DNA from: Pseudomonadota bacterium
GTDB lineage: Bacteria > Pseudomonadota > Gammaproteobacteria > Xanthomonadales > Xanthomonadaceae
Assembly: GCA_023430045.1 (NCBI GenBank)
Contig: JAEZCF010000011.1
Coordinates: 1 to 40,710 of the forward strand
Direction of reading: 5' to 3'
Length of the DNA: 40,710 bases
Under the pieces are notes generated by a model. It saw only the letters and a list, made by a program, of their open reading frames with translations, had not been told where the DNA came from and made no database searches. Made by a program: the position numbers and the translations under genes. Positions 25,535-33,848 of this stretch are shown one piece after another (position 1 is the stretch's first letter; each line of letters opens with the position of its first letter).

Positions 25535-28171
25535 TTGCAGACCGCTGATTCCAAAGTAAAACCTTCGTCGAACAAGGCCACTGCCGAGCACACTCCGCTC
25601 ATGAAGCAGTTCTTCGCCGCCAAGTCCGACTACCCGGACCTGCTGCTGTTCTTCCGCATGGGCGATTTCTACGAGCTGTTCTACGACGACGCCCGCAAGG
25701 CGGCGCGGCTGCTGGACATCACCCTGACCCAGCGCGGCAGCTCCGGTGGCGCCCCCATCCCGATGGCCGGCGTGCCGGTGCATGCCTACGAAGGCTATCT
25801 GGCAAGGCTGGTGGCATTGGGCGAATCGGTGGCGATCTGCGAGCAGATCGGCGATCCGGCCCTGGCGAAGGGTCTGGTGGAACGCAAGGTGGTGCGCATC
25901 GTCACCCCCGGCACGGTGACCGACGAAGCGCTGCTGGACGAGCGCCGCGACACTCTGCTGATGGCCCTGTCGCGCAGCAAAGCCGGCTATGGGCTGGCCT
26001 GGGCGGACCTGGCCGGCGGCCGTTTCCTGGTCAACGAAGTGGATACCGACGATGCGCTGGAAGCCGAGCTGGCGCGCCTGGAACCGGCCGAGCTGCTGGT
26101 GCCCGACGAAGAGGACTGGCCCGACTTCCTGCGCCACCGCAGTGGCGTACGCCGCCGCGCGCCATGGCTGTTCGATGCCGACAGCGGCCGCCGACAGCTG
26201 CTGTCGTTCTTCAGGCTGCATGACCTGAGCGGCTTCGGCATCGACGACAAACCACGTGCCACCGGCGCGGCCGGCGCCCTGCTGGGCTATGTCGAGGAAA
26301 CGCAGAAGCAGCGCCTGCCGCACCTTACCGCCATCGCGATGGAGAACGCGGGCGAAGCCATCGCCATGAACGCCGCCACGCGCCGCCATCTGGAGCTGGA
26401 TACGCGCGTGGACGGTGATACCCGCAATACCCTGCTGGGTGTGCTGGACAGCACGGTCACGCCGATGGGCGGGCGCCTGCTGCGGCGCTGGTTGCACCGG
26501 CCGCTGCGCCTGCGTGACGTACTGGTGCGACGACACCACGCGGTGGAAATGCTGATCGACCGTGGCGCCGATGCCGATATCCGCGAGCAGTTCCGTCGTC
26601 TTGGCGACCTGGAACGCATCCTCACCCGCGTGGCGCTGCGCTCGGCACGTCCGCGCGATTTTTCCACGCTTCGCGATGGCCTGGGGCTGCTCCCCGATGT
26701 CCGCGCGGTGCTGGCGCCGCTGGATTCCCCACGCCTGCAGCAGCTGCATCAGTTGCTGGGCGAGCACGACGACTGCGCGCGCCTGCTGGCCACCGCCATC
26801 GCCGAGATGCCCCCGCTCAAGCTCAGCGATGGCGGCGTGCTGGCCGATGGTTTCGACGAGGAGCTGGACGAACTGCGCCGGCTGTCCACCAACGCCGACC
26901 AGTTCCTGGTGGACCTGGAGCAACGCGAGCGCGAAAGCAGCGGCATCGCCACGCTGAAGGTCGGCTACAACCGCGTACATGGCTACTACATCGAAATCAG
27001 CAAGGGCCAGTCCGAACGTGCGCCGGTGCATTACACGCGCCGCCAGACGCTCACCAATGCCGAACGCTACATCACCGAAGAACTGAAGGCCTTCGAGGAC
27101 AAGGTGCTGTCGGCGCGCGAGCGTTCGCTGTCGCGCGAAAAACTGCTGTACGAACAGCTGCTGGATACGCTGGGCGAGTGCCTTGAACCGCTGAAGCAGT
27201 GCGCGGCGGCGCTGAGCGAACTGGACGTGCTGGCCGCCTTCGCCGAACGTGCGCAGGCGCTGGACTGGTCACGCCCGGAACTGGATACCGCGCCGTGCCT
27301 GAAGATCGAACGCGGTCGCCACCCGGTGGTGGAAGCTGTACGCGAGCAGCCGTTCGAGCCCAACGACCTGGACCTGCATCCGGACCGGCGCATGCTGGTC
27401 ATCACCGGCCCGAACATGGGTGGTAAATCCACGTACATGCGGCAGAACGCGCTGATCGTACTGCTGGCCCATATCGGCAGTTTCGTGCCCGCCAGCCGCG
27501 CGGTGATCGGGCCGATCGACCGCATCCTGACCCGTATCGGCGCCGGCGACGATCTGGCGCGCGGGCAGTCCACCTTCATGGTGGAAATGGCTGAAACCAG
27601 TTACATCCTGCACCACGCCAGCGAACATTCGCTGGTGCTGATGGATGAGATCGGACGCGGTACGTCCACGTACGATGGCCTGGCGCTGGCCGACGCGGTG
27701 GCCCGTCATCTGGCGTGGCAGAACCGCTGCTACACGCTGTTCGCCACCCATTACTTCGAGTTGACGGCGTTGGCCGACGAGCAGCATGAAGGCGGACGCA
27801 GCGGCATCGCCAATGTGCATCTGGATGCGGTGGAGCACACCGATACGAACGGCGGCGAACGGCTGGTGTTCATGCATGCGGTGAAGGACGGTCCGGCCAA
27901 CCGCAGCTTCGGCCTGCAGGTGGCGGCGCTGGCCGGGTTGCCGCGCGCGACGGTGGCCCAGGCGCGGCGACGCCTGGCCGAGCTGGAACAACGCGGGGGC
28001 GAGAGCCACGCTGCCGCCGTGACGCCGCAGGCACTGGATGCACCGCAGCAGTTCGGGCTGTTCACCGCGCCGGACAGCGCCGCGTGCGATGCGCTGGCGG
28101 CGATCGATCCCGATGAGCTGACGCCGAAGCAGGCGCTGGAAGCGTTGTATCGCCTTAAGGCGCTGCTTTGA
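25535..28171 (+). CDS. mutS: DNA mismatch repair protein MutS
   Basis: Recognises base mismatches and small loops after replication and recruits MutL. It has 878 residues: mismatch-binding domain with the GDFYELF motif (Phe near residue 44), connector and lever domains, clamp, and an ABC-type ATPase with Walker A GPNMGGKS near 625-632 and Walker B plus signature LVLMDEIGRGTSTYDG. The C-terminal segment ELTPKQALEALYRLKALL is the tetramerisation tail. The start is a TTG with TAGGA upstream. The next ATG (MKQFF, 25600) would remove conserved residues EHTPL, so the TTG is preferred. Confidence 0.97.
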   Translation: MQTADSKVKPSSNKATAEHTPLMKQFFAAKSDYPDLLLFFRMGDFYELFYDDARKAARLLDITLTQRGSSGGAPIPMAGVPVHAYEGYLARLVALGESVAICEQIGDPALAKGLVERKVVRIVTPGTVTDEALLDERRDTLLMALSRSKAGYGLAWADLAGGRFLVNEVDTDDALEAELARLEPAELLVPDEEDWPDFLRHRSGVRRRAPWLFDADSGRRQLLSFFRLHDLSGFGIDDKPRATGAAGALLGYVEETQKQRLPHLTAIAMENAGEAIAMNAATRRHLELDTRVDGDTRNTLLGVLDSTVTPMGGRLLRRWLHRPLRLRDVLVRRHHAVEMLIDRGADADIREQFRRLGDLERILTRVALRSARPRDFSTLRDGLGLLPDVRAVLAPLDSPRLQQLHQLLGEHDDCARLLATAIAEMPPLKLSDGGVLADGFDEELDELRRLSTNADQFLVDLEQRERESSGIATLKVGYNRVHGYYIEISKGQSERAPVHYTRRQTLTNAERYITEELKAFEDKVLSARERSLSREKLLYEQLLDTLGECLEPLKQCAAALSELDVLAAFAERAQALDWSRPELDTAPCLKIERGRHPVVEAVREQPFEPNDLDLHPDRRMLVITGPNMGGKSTYMRQNALIVLLAHIGSFVPASRAVIGPIDRILTRIGAGDDLARGQSTFMVEMAETSYILHHASEHSLVLMDEIGRGTSTYDGLALADAVARHLAWQNRCYTLFATHYFELTALADEQHEGGRSGIANVHLDAVEHTDTNGGERLVFMHAVKDGPANRSFGLQVAALAGLPRATVAQARRRLAELEQRGGESHAAAVTPQALDAPQQFGLFTAPDSAACDALAAIDPDELTPKQALEALYRLKALL

Positions 28172-28182
28172 CGTGATGCGGC

Positions 28183-28205
28183 TGCCGGGCAGAGCCCGGC
28201 ACTAC
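28183..28205 (-). repeat. SMAG-type stem-loop repeat
   Basis: On the minus strand: GTAG followed by TGCCGGGC-TCT-GCCCGGCA, an 8-bp stem with a three-base loop. A GTAG head plus stem is the signature of the Stenotrophomonas maltophilia SMAG (REP-like) repeats. It begins 12 bases after the mutS stop and may serve as its terminator or an mRNA stabiliser. Confidence 0.8.
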
Positions 28206-28283
28206 GTGCGCCCGGCGTTCGCATTCCTGACGGGTGGACGGGCGTATGCTCGGGCGGTTTCCCCTTATCTGGAGCCGCCCCCC

Positions 28284-28907
28284 ATGAACACGCAATCGCT
28301 CACCACGTCCCTCTTCCAGCATCTGCAGCAGGGCTCCGCGCTCCAGCAGGTCTCGCAGACGCTGGGGCTGGATGGCGACCAGACCCGCCAGGCGATCCAG
28401 ACCGCCCTGCCCCTGCTGCTCGGCGCGCTCGGCAACAATGCCAGCGAGCCGCAGGGCGCGCAGTCGCTGTTGAATGCATTGCAGCGCGATCATCTGGGTG
28501 CGGCGGGGACACCGGCCGCTGGCGGCGGTTTCGACCTGGGCAACATCGTCGGTGCCGTGCTGGGCGGTGGCGGCGGAAATGCCACCAACAGCGCCGGCAT
28601 CCTGGGTCACGTATTCGGCAGCCAGAGCCCCCAGGCCGCCCAGCTGCTTGGCCAGAAAACCGGACTGGACAGCAGCAGGTCCGGACAACTGCTCGCCCTG
28701 CTGGCACCCATCGTCATGTCGTTCCTGGCCCAGCGTTTCGCCCAGCAGGGCAACGCCGGCGAACTCAGCCAGGCGCTCGGCCAGGAAGCACAGGCTACCG
28801 GCATGGCCGGCGGCCTCGGCGCCCTGCTCGACCAGGATGGCGACGGCAAGCTGGGGCTGGGCGACGTGCTGAAGATCGGCAGCGGCCTGTTCGGCAAGGG
28901 CCGCTGA
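28284..28907 (+). CDS. YidB-like DUF937 protein with EF-hand-like loop
   Basis: A 207-residue, Gln/Gly/Ala-rich protein of family DUF937 (YidB); function unknown. The N-terminal part (LFQHLQQGSALQQVSQTLGL, TALPLLLGALGNN) is the conserved helical core. The middle is low-complexity glycine. Near the C-terminus DQDGDGKLGLGD fits a calcium-binding EF-hand/dockerin loop (acidic residues at loop positions 1, 3, 5 and 12). There is no signal peptide. The ATG at 28284 follows GGAG at 28271 by nine bases; an earlier in-frame start would run through the SMAG repeat. Confidence 0.8.
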   Translation: MNTQSLTTSLFQHLQQGSALQQVSQTLGLDGDQTRQAIQTALPLLLGALGNNASEPQGAQSLLNALQRDHLGAAGTPAAGGGFDLGNIVGAVLGGGGGNATNSAGILGHVFGSQSPQAAQLLGQKTGLDSSRSGQLLALLAPIVMSFLAQRFAQQGNAGELSQALGQEAQATGMAGGLGALLDQDGDGKLGLGDVLKIGSGLFGKGR

Positions 28908-28939
28908 TCACAACAGACATCTCAGGGTCGATCGCGACC

Positions 28940-28977
28940 ATAGGCAGCTGCTATTGCCTCGGTTAGATCAATCAAAT
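28940..28977 (+). promoter_or_regulatory. OxyR-like binding site before katG
   Basis: ATAG-N7-CTAT (28940-28954) is a perfect first half of the OxyR consensus. After eight bases comes TTAG-N7-AAAT (28963-28977), a degenerate second half. It lies about 75 to 110 bases before the katG start, a usual position for OxyR activation of catalase genes. The assignment rests on the motif; oxyR is not in this window. Confidence 0.6.
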
Positions 28978-29050
28978 TTACCTGAACCACTTGTCTGCTT
29001 AGGGTAGGAGCTCATCCCGATCCACTTTCGCCAGTACACAGGTAAAACCC

Positions 29051-31291
29051 ATGAAAAGCGAAGCCAAGTGCCCGTTCAACCACGCGGTATCCGGTGAAGC
29101 CACCAGCAACCGTGACTGGTGGCCGAAACAGCTGCGCGTAGACCTGCTCAACCAGCACTCCTCGCGTTCCAATCCGCTCGACCCCGCTTTCGATTACGCG
29201 GCTGCCTTCAAAGGCCTGGATTATCAGGCGCTGAAAAATGATCTGAAGGCGCTGATGACCGACTCGCAGGACTGGTGGCCCGCCGACTTCGGCCACTACG
29301 GCGGTCTGTTCATCCGCATGGCGTGGCACAGCGCGGGCACCTATCGTGTAGGCGATGGACGTGGCGGCGGTGGACGCGGCCAGCAACGCTTCGCCCCGCT
29401 CAACAGCTGGCCGGACAACGTCAGCCTGGACAAGGCGCGGCGCCTGCTGTGGCCCATCAAGCAGAAGTATGGCCAGGCCATTTCCTGGGCGGATCTGCTG
29501 ATCCTCACCGGCAATGTCGCACTCGAATCAATGGGCTTCAGGACCCTCGGTTTTGCCGGTGGTCGTCCTGATACCTGGGAACCGGACCAGGACGTCTACT
29601 GGGGCCGCGAAACCACTTGGCTGGGTGGCGATGAGCGTTACAGGCACGGTTCGGAAGGCGTGGAAAAAAGCGGTGGCGTACTGGTGTCCGACGACGATGC
29701 CGACGGCGACGTGCATTCGCGCAAGCTGGAAAACCCGCTTGCCGCCGTGCAGATGGGCCTGATCTACGTGAACCCGGAAGGCCCGGACGGCAACCCGGAT
29801 CCGTTGCTGGCAGCGTTCGATATCCGCGACACGTTCGGCCGCATGGCCATGGACGATGAAGAAACCGTTGCGTTGATTGCCGGTGGCCACAGCTTCGGCA
29901 AGACCCATGGCGCCGGCCCGGCCGACAATGTCGGGCCAGAACCGGAAGCTGACAGCCTCGAGCGTCAGGGCCTGGGCTGGTCGAACGCCTATGGCAGCGG
30001 CAAGGGCGGCGACACCATCACCAGCGGTCTGGAAGTGACCTGGACGCGCACGCCGGCACAGTGGAGCCACGATTTCTTCGAGATCCTGTTCGGGCACGAA
30101 TGGGAACTGAGCAAGAGCCCCGCCGGTGCCCACCAATGGGTCGCCAAGGACGCCGATGCGGTGATTCCAGATGCGCATGATCCATCGAAGAAGCACCGCC
30201 CGACCATGCTGACCACCGATCTGTCGCTGCGTTTCGATCCGGTCTATGAAAAGATCTCGCGCCGTTTCCTGGCCGATCCGCAAGCCTTCGCCGACGCATT
30301 CGCCCGTGCATGGTTCAAGCTGACCCATCGCGACATGGGCCCGCGTGCCCGTTACCTGGGCCCCGAAGTGCCGGCCGAAGCGTTCGTCTGGCAGGATCCG
30401 GTGCCGGCGCCGACGCATCCGCTGATCGACGCCCGCGACATCGCGGTGCTGAAGGAAAAGATCACCGCTACTGGCCTGGGCGTGGCCGAACTGGTTTCCA
30501 TCGCGTGGGCGTCGGCGTCCACCTTCCGTGGCGGCGACAAGCGCGGCGGCGCCAATGGTGCGCGTGTCCGCCTGGCCCCGCAGAAGGACTGGGCGGTGAA
30601 CCAGCCGCAGCAGCTGGGCAAGGTGCTGGCGGCACTGGAACAGGTACAGGCCGACTTCAATGCCGGCAGTGGCAGGCAGGTGTCGTTGGCCGACCTGATC
30701 GTGCTGGCCGGTGGCGTCGGCATCGAGCAGGCCGCCAAGGCGGGTGGCCATGAACTGAGCGTGCCTTTCACGCCCGGCCGTACCGATGCCAGCCAGGAAC
30801 AGACCGATGTCGACTCCTTCGCGGTGATGGAGCCCTACGCCGATGGATTCCGTAATTACCTGAAGGGCCATTACAGCGTGCCGGCCGAAGTGCTGCTGAT
30901 CGACAGGGCGCAGCTGCTGACGCTGACCGCGCCGGAAATGACCGCGCTGGTGGGCGGGCTACGCGTGCTGGGTGCCAACGTGGACGGCAGTTCCGATGGT
31001 GTATTGACCACGCGAACCGGCACGCTGAGCAATGATTTCTTCGTCAACCTGCTGGACATGCGCACCGAATGGAAGGCCAGCGATGAGGGCCGCTACACCG
31101 GCGTGGACCGCGCCGATGGCAGCCAGCGCTGGACCGCCAGCCGCGCGGACCTGGTGTTCGGCTCCAACTCCGTGCTGCGTGCGCTGGCGGAGGTCTACGC
31201 CAGCCAGGACGGCCAGAAGAAGTTCGTGCAGGACTTCGTCGCAGCGTGGACGCGGGTGATGGAACTGGACCGCTTCGACCTCCACGCCTGA
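29051..31291 (+). CDS. katG: catalase-peroxidase
   Basis: Bifunctional haem enzyme that removes hydrogen peroxide. It has 746 residues in two homologous peroxidase domains, of which the first is active. Distal residues Arg89, Trp92 and His93 lie in IRMAWHSAGTY, and the proximal His280 in AGGHSFGKTHG. The Trp92-Tyr239-Met265 set needed for the KatG covalent adduct is present (GLIYVNPEG and GRMAMDDEE). An insert rich in Asp (GVLVSDDDADGD, about 209-220) precedes the tyrosine, as in xanthomonad KatG. It is monocistronic, with an OxyR-like site upstream and a strong hairpin downstream. Confidence 0.97.
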   Translation: MKSEAKCPFNHAVSGEATSNRDWWPKQLRVDLLNQHSSRSNPLDPAFDYAAAFKGLDYQALKNDLKALMTDSQDWWPADFGHYGGLFIRMAWHSAGTYRVGDGRGGGGRGQQRFAPLNSWPDNVSLDKARRLLWPIKQKYGQAISWADLLILTGNVALESMGFRTLGFAGGRPDTWEPDQDVYWGRETTWLGGDERYRHGSEGVEKSGGVLVSDDDADGDVHSRKLENPLAAVQMGLIYVNPEGPDGNPDPLLAAFDIRDTFGRMAMDDEETVALIAGGHSFGKTHGAGPADNVGPEPEADSLERQGLGWSNAYGSGKGGDTITSGLEVTWTRTPAQWSHDFFEILFGHEWELSKSPAGAHQWVAKDADAVIPDAHDPSKKHRPTMLTTDLSLRFDPVYEKISRRFLADPQAFADAFARAWFKLTHRDMGPRARYLGPEVPAEAFVWQDPVPAPTHPLIDARDIAVLKEKITATGLGVAELVSIAWASASTFRGGDKRGGANGARVRLAPQKDWAVNQPQQLGKVLAALEQVQADFNAGSGRQVSLADLIVLAGGVGIEQAAKAGGHELSVPFTPGRTDASQEQTDVDSFAVMEPYADGFRNYLKGHYSVPAEVLLIDRAQLLTLTAPEMTALVGGLRVLGANVDGSSDGVLTTRTGTLSNDFFVNLLDMRTEWKASDEGRYTGVDRADGSQRWTASRADLVFGSNSVLRALAEVYASQDGQKKFVQDFVAAWTRVMELDRFDLHA

Positions 31292-31344
31292 GAAAAGGGG
31301 GACGGAGGTGGTTAATTGAAATTAACCTCCTCCGTCCCCTTTTC
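31292..31344. terminator. strong bidirectional terminator (katG / S4 gene)
   Basis: A long, nearly perfect inverted repeat begins one base after the katG stop. AAAAGGGGGACGGAGG, one mismatch, GGTTAATT pair with AATTAACC and CCTCCGTCCCCTTTT. The stem is about 23 pairs, with an A-tract on one side and TTTT on the other. It therefore terminates katG (plus) and the S4-domain gene (minus), whose stop is at 31362. Confidence 0.88.
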
Positions 31345-31361
31345 TGGGCACGGGGCTGGGG

Positions 31362-31769
31362 TCAGAGTGCGTCCAGATCGCCCAGCGCGCGGATCAGGCG
31401 CCGTGCGCGTTTGTCCGGGCGCTGCTCCGGCGCCTGGTAACCATCACGGGTGGCAATGCGCAGCGCGCGCTGCTCGGCACGCCGCGCCTTCGATTCGTCG
31501 CTCTCCGCATACAACTGCTGCGCCACCGGCGCCGGGCCGCGCTGTTCGCTGAGGCCACGCACTTCGATCTCGAAATGTTCCTCGCCACGTTCGATGGCCA
31601 GCTGTTCACCGACACGCACCGCACGCGAGGACTTCGGCCGCTGCCCGGCAACGGCCACCTTGCCGTTCTCGATGGCCTGTTTGGCCAGGCTGCGGGTCTT
31701 GAAGAAACGTGCCGACCACAACCAGATGTCCAGGCGGACGGTGGGCGGTGGCAGGGAAAGCTCGGTCAT
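31362..31769 (-). CDS. hslR: S4-domain RNA-binding protein, HslR-like
   Basis: A 135-residue ribosome-associated heat-shock type protein. Its S4 RNA-binding domain spans about residues 10-70 (RLDIWLWSARFFKTRSLAKQ, then GKVAVAGQRPKSSRAVRVG). A basic C-terminal tail follows (RRAEQRALRIATRDG, KRARRLIRALG). E. coli HslR rescues stalled 50S subunits carrying nascent chains. The ATG at 31769 overlaps the stop of the upstream small lipoprotein gene (ATGA), so the two are coupled; longer starts in this frame lack support. Confidence 0.85.
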   Translation of the reverse strand: MTELSLPPPTVRLDIWLWSARFFKTRSLAKQAIENGKVAVAGQRPKSSRAVRVGEQLAIERGEEHFEIEVRGLSEQRGPAPVAQQLYAESDESKARRAEQRALRIATRDGYQAPEQRPDKRARRLIRALGDLDAL

Positions 31770-32017
31770 CGATTCGGGTCGCTCCGTGGACGATTCAGGG
31801 GTCGAGGATGGTCGGGATCGGCACGGCATCCGGTGCCGCCGATCAGCGTCGGCACGCCGGCGGAGAGATCCTCGCGTTGGCTGCCGACCTGGCATTCAGG
31901 CCGGTCGCCCGGTCGCACCTGGGTGTCGGTGCGGCCTTCCGTGGTGGAACATGCGGCCATCATGAGCGCAATCAAGCCCGGCACCAGCGTCCGGGTCAGC
32001 GGCTGTCCTGCTTTCAT
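31766..32017 (-). CDS. small predicted lipoprotein, unknown function
   Basis: An 83-residue protein with a clear lipoprotein signal (MKAGQPLTRTLVPGLIALMM then AAC, lipid Cys near 23). The mature part is short, polar and Pro/Arg-rich, with two more cysteines (PECQV and GTGCRADP) that could form a disulfide. AGGA lies eight bases before the ATG. Its stop overlaps the start of the S4 gene. I do not recognise the family. Confidence 0.6.
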   Translation of the reverse strand: MKAGQPLTRTLVPGLIALMMAACSTTEGRTDTQVRPGDRPECQVGSQREDLSAGVPTLIGGTGCRADPDHPRPLNRPRSDPNR

Positions 32018-32079
32018 AGGCACATCCTGCAAACCGGCTTGATGCTAGTGTGCGCGCTCCACGGAACGATCTCCAGCCC

Positions 32080-33582
32080 ATGGCAAAAGCGCCAATCGAC
32101 CTGACCTCAGGCCCCATCGGGCGCAACCTGCTGCTGTTTTCGCTGCCGATCCTGGCAGGCAACATCGCCCAGTCGCTGAATGGTTCGGTCAACGCGGTCT
32201 GGGTGGGCCGGTTTCTTGGCGAGGCGGCGCTGACGGCCACCGCCAATGCCAACAACATCATGTTCTTCCTGATCGGTTCGGTATTCGGCATCGGCATGGC
32301 CTCCACCATCCTGATCGGCCAGGCGATGGGCGCGCGTGACATCGCCCAGGCGCGCCGGGTGATGGGCACCAGCGCAACGTTCTTCATCGGCCTGTCGGTG
32401 GTGATCGCGATAGCCGGCTGGTTTTTGTCGCGGCCACTGCTTGCCGCGATGGGCACACCAGCGCCTTCGCTGCCATTGGCCGAGGCCTACCTGAAGATCA
32501 TTTTCCTGGCCATGCCGACGCTGTACGCCTTCGCCTTTCTCAGCGCCGCCATGCGCGGTGCCGGCGATTCGCGCACGCCGTTCCGCTTCCTGCTGGTATC
32601 GGTGGTGCTGGACATCGTGCTCAATCCGCTGTTGATATTCGGCCTCGGCCCGCTGCCCGAGCTGGGCATCGCCGGCGCCGCGTGGGCAACGCTCATCGCG
32701 CAGTCGCTGTCGCTGCTGGCCCTGCTGCTGTACATGCGCCACAGGCGCCATGTGCTGTGGCTGGGGCGCAAGGACATGGCCCTGTTCAAGGTGGATCTGC
32801 CGATCCTCAAGGCGCTGGTGGTCAAGGGCGTGCCGATGGGCCTGCAGATGGTGCTGATCTCGCTGTCGATGATCATGCTGATGACGATGGTCAATCGCTA
32901 CGGCACGGATACCGCTGCGGCCTATGGTGCGTCCCTGCAGCTGTGGACGTATGTGCAGATGCCGGCGATGGCGATCGGTGCGGCGTGTTCGTCGATGGCC
33001 GCACAGAATGTCGGCGCGCAGCTGTGGGGCCGTGTACGCGCCACCGCACGCCAGGGGGTGCTGTTCAACTTCCTGCTGACCGGTGTGCTGATCGCTCCGC
33101 TGATCCTGCTGGACCGCTTCACCCTGGCGCTGTTCCTGCCCGACGGCAGCCAGGCGCTGGAAGCGGCCCGCCACCTGAACCATATCGCGGTATGGTCGTT
33201 CCTGTTCTTCGGCGTGAGCTTCGTGATCTCCGGCGTGGTGCGCTCCACCGGTGCCGTGCTGGCGCCGCTGCTGATCCTGGCCGGCTCGTTGTGGGGCGTA
33301 CGCGTGCCGTTCGCCGAGCTGCTGCAGCCCTATTGGGGGGCTGATGCGATCTGGTGGAGCTTCCCGGCCAGTTCGCTCGTATCGATGCTGCTGTCGCTGG
33401 CCTATTACCGCTGGGGCGGCTGGCGCAAGGCGCGGATGCTGGAACCGACGGCGGATGGCGCGCCGTTGGCGGCGACGCCGGCGGAGATTCCCGCGTGCCC
33501 ACCCTCACCGGTCGCCGATGCCGATGCGGCGCTGGAAGTGGCAGCGCCCGCAGCGGTGTCGCCGGCCTCGCCGCCGCGCTGA
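32080..33582 (+). CDS. MATE-family multidrug/toxin exporter
   Basis: A 500-residue inner-membrane exporter of the MATE family (NorM/DinF type) with about 12 helices in two homologous halves. SLPILAGNIAQSLNGSVNAVWVG opens the first half, and the second begins near GVPMGLQMVLISLSM. Such proteins exchange drugs or metabolites for Na+ or H+. After the last helix there is an Ala/Pro-rich tail of about 45 residues (from about TADGAPLAATPAEI) with no obvious domain. The ATG at 32080 aligns with the usual MATE N-terminus; an upstream GTG at 32050 is less likely. The gene is divergent from the small lipoprotein gene. Confidence 0.92.
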   Translation: MAKAPIDLTSGPIGRNLLLFSLPILAGNIAQSLNGSVNAVWVGRFLGEAALTATANANNIMFFLIGSVFGIGMASTILIGQAMGARDIAQARRVMGTSATFFIGLSVVIAIAGWFLSRPLLAAMGTPAPSLPLAEAYLKIIFLAMPTLYAFAFLSAAMRGAGDSRTPFRFLLVSVVLDIVLNPLLIFGLGPLPELGIAGAAWATLIAQSLSLLALLLYMRHRRHVLWLGRKDMALFKVDLPILKALVVKGVPMGLQMVLISLSMIMLMTMVNRYGTDTAAAYGASLQLWTYVQMPAMAIGAACSSMAAQNVGAQLWGRVRATARQGVLFNFLLTGVLIAPLILLDRFTLALFLPDGSQALEAARHLNHIAVWSFLFFGVSFVISGVVRSTGAVLAPLLILAGSLWGVRVPFAELLQPYWGADAIWWSFPASSLVSMLLSLAYYRWGGWRKARMLEPTADGAPLAATPAEIPACPPSPVADADAALEVAAPAAVSPASPPR

Positions 33583-33592
33583 CCGCGCCGTG

Positions 33593-33653
33593 GTGGAGCC
33601 GGGCTCTGCCCGGCTGGAGCATGATCGCGCAGCGGGGCAGAGTCCCGCTCTAC
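33593..33653. repeat. SMAG repeat pair 1 (inverted)
   Basis: Forward copy 33593-33615 (GTGG head; stem AGCCGGGC-TCT-GCCCGGCT) and reverse copy 33631-33653 (GTAG head on the minus strand; stem AGCGGGAC/GCCCCGCT with one mismatch). The two are 15 bases apart and face each other, the dimer arrangement known for SMAG elements. It begins 11 bases after the MATE stop. Confidence 0.82.
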
Positions 33654-33683
33654 GGCCCGGCTGAAAGGTCACCGCGCAGCGTC

Positions 33684-33746
33684 GTAGAGCCGGGCTCTGC
33701 CCGGCTGGAGCATGATCGCGAAGCGGGGGCAGAGTCCCCGCTCTAC
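33684..33746. repeat. SMAG repeat pair 2 (inverted)
   Basis: Forward copy 33684-33706 (GTAG head; same stem as pair 1) and reverse copy 33722-33746 (GTAG head on minus; stem with seven G/C pairs). The spacer (GGAGCATGATCGCGAAG) is almost identical to that of pair 1, so pair 2 is a duplicate of pair 1 rather than an independent arrival. Confidence 0.85.
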
Positions 33747-33790
33747 GTATCATCCGCACCGCCCACGCGCGGACTTCCGTGCCGCGCGCA

Positions 33791-33819
33791 AACGCAAACG
33801 GCCCCCCGAAGGTGGCCGT
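33791..33819 (-). terminator. intrinsic terminator of the rpsP-rimM-trmD-rplS operon
   Basis: On the minus strand, ACGGCC-A-CC, a TTCG tetraloop, then GG-G-GGCCGT form eight base pairs with one A-G mismatch. TTTGCGTTTGCG follows. It lies 30 bases beyond the rplS stop. A second hairpin, GACAAC-CGGA-GTTGTC, at 33826-33841 lies between it and rplS. Confidence 0.75.
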
Positions 33820-33848
33820 CGCGGCGACAACCGGAGTTGTCAGCGGTA

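Noticed and set aside
25382..27031. 549-codon minus-strand frame, and further long frames opposite mutS, katG and ffh
   Set aside because: All lie opposite well-conserved genes and show no recognisable protein features.
33583..33848. Possible tRNA or small RNA gene between MATE and rplS
   Set aside because: The stems are explained by SMAG repeats and the rplS terminator; no cloverleaf can be drawn.
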